Part shown: positions 11,575-11,949 of the stretch, one piece after another
Numbering within the stretch: the stretch's first letter is position 1
How the letters are laid out: each line of letters begins with the position of its first letter
NCBI GenBank assembly: GCA_903921665.1
Contig: CAIXQT010000304.1
Location: 1 to 11,949 of the forward strand
Source: an uncultured Opitutia bacterium
GTDB lineage: Bacteria > Verrucomicrobiota > Verrucomicrobiia > Opitutales > UBA953
Length of the DNA: 11,949 nt
Reading direction: 5' to 3'
Notes under the pieces: model-generated
What the model saw: only the letters and a program-made list of their open reading frames with translations
Databases searched by the model: none
What the model was told of the DNA's origin: nothing
Program-made: the position numbers and the translations under genes

Positions 11575-11949
11575 TTACGAGGCGGTCAGCGCGGTGACCT
11601 CGGCGCGCACCTTCTCGGCCAGGGCGGTCGAGAGGTAGCGTTCGCTCGGCGAGCAGGCGATCGTGACGATGCGCTTGCCGGCGTATTCCGGACGCTTAGC
11701 GAGCTGGAGGGCGGCCCAGATGTTGGCGCCCGAGGAGATGCCGACGGCGAGACCTTCGCGGATGGAGACTTCCTGCGCGGTGGCGAAGGCGTCTTCGTTC
11801 GAGACCTGGATGACTTCGTCGATCAGGGAGATGTCGCAGTTCTTCGGGACGAAGCCGGCGCCGATACCCTGGATCTTGTGGGGAGCCGGCTGGAGCGGCT
11901 GACCGGCCAAATGCTGGGTGATAACCGGACTTTCCTTGGGCTCCACGGC
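11575..11949 (-). CDS. cysK: Cysteine synthase A (O-acetylserine sulfhydrylase), N-terminal part outside window
   Basis: A PLP enzyme that makes cysteine from O-acetylserine and sulfide, the last step of the pathway that cysNC begins. Only the C-terminal 124 residues are visible; the frame is open to the window edge, and the apparent GTG start at 11946 is an internal Val (AVEPKESPV matches the family's AVEP-SPV segment). KIQGIGAGFVPKN, the PLP-phosphate-region motif GISSGANIWAAL, and SERYLSTALAEK are typical CysK sequences. It ends in TAA at 11575-11577 and is followed by a strong terminator. Confidence 0.95.
   Translation of the reverse strand, partial: AVEPKESPVITQHLAGQPLQPAPHKIQGIGAGFVPKNCDISLIDEVIQVSNEDAFATAQEVSIREGLAVGISSGANIWAALQLAKRPEYAGKRIVTIACSPSERYLSTALAEKVRAEVTALTAS

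Overview
The window looks like a chromosomal segment of a high-GC member of the PVC superphylum, most likely Verrucomicrobiota (Opitutae-like). This rests on gene content: an iduronate-2-sulfatase-type secreted sulfatase, a Tat-exported Gfo/Idh/MocA oxidoreductase, and a long secreted protein joining a 'Pirellula/Verrucomicrobium-type' dehydrogenase-like N-terminus to a C-terminal cytochrome c domain. No complete gene in the window has a recognisable Shine-Dalgarno sequence. No phylogenetic marker is present, so the taxonomy is an inference.

Layout. (1) 1-1653 (+): 3' part of a fused sulfate adenylyltransferase large subunit / APS kinase gene (cysNC), followed by a strong GAAA-capped terminator and a C-rich tract that is a G-quadruplex motif on the minus strand. 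(2) 1806-3266 (+): secreted sulfatase. (3) 3267-3434: intergenic repeat made of two 28-bp inverted arms, each itself a hairpin (REPIN-like). (4) 3435-4040 (+): AzoR-type flavin NADH:quinone/azo oxidoreductase. (5) 4136-5233 (-): Tat-exported Gfo/Idh/MocA oxidoreductase. (6) 9410-5386 (-): a two-gene operon with an ATGA overlap, encoding a ceramidase-like secreted hydrolase and then the dehydrogenase/cytochrome protein. (7) 9411-9699: 289 bp packed with three different repeats (a perfect 24-bp inverted repeat containing GGGGTCAGACC, a 25-bp sequence identical to one in region 3, and a second REPIN-like element). (8) 11440-9700 (-): umuD-umuC translesion synthesis operon with a perfect palindromic LexA-type operator GAAC-N4-GTTC at the umuD start. 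(9) 11949-11575 (-): 3' part of cysK, ending in a GCAA-capped terminator.

How the genes fit together. cysNC (sulfate activation) and cysK (cysteine synthesis) are assimilatory sulfur housekeeping genes at the two edges. The sulfatase beside cysNC could supply sulfate from sulfated glycans, though the terminator between them argues against co-transcription. The sulfatase, Gfo/Idh, ceramidase-like and dehydrogenase/cytochrome proteins all carry export signals and fit periplasmic breakdown of complex carbohydrate or lipid material, a common verrucomicrobial lifestyle; their substrates cannot be read from the sequence. umuDC is an ordinary SOS mutagenesis cassette.

I do not see a clearly new multi-gene system. 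The most notable non-textbook content is in the intergenic DNA: at least three hairpin repeat families sharing termini and an exact 25-bp module, with compensatory base changes between the two arms of one element, plus an SOS operator of the GAAC-N4-GTTC type.
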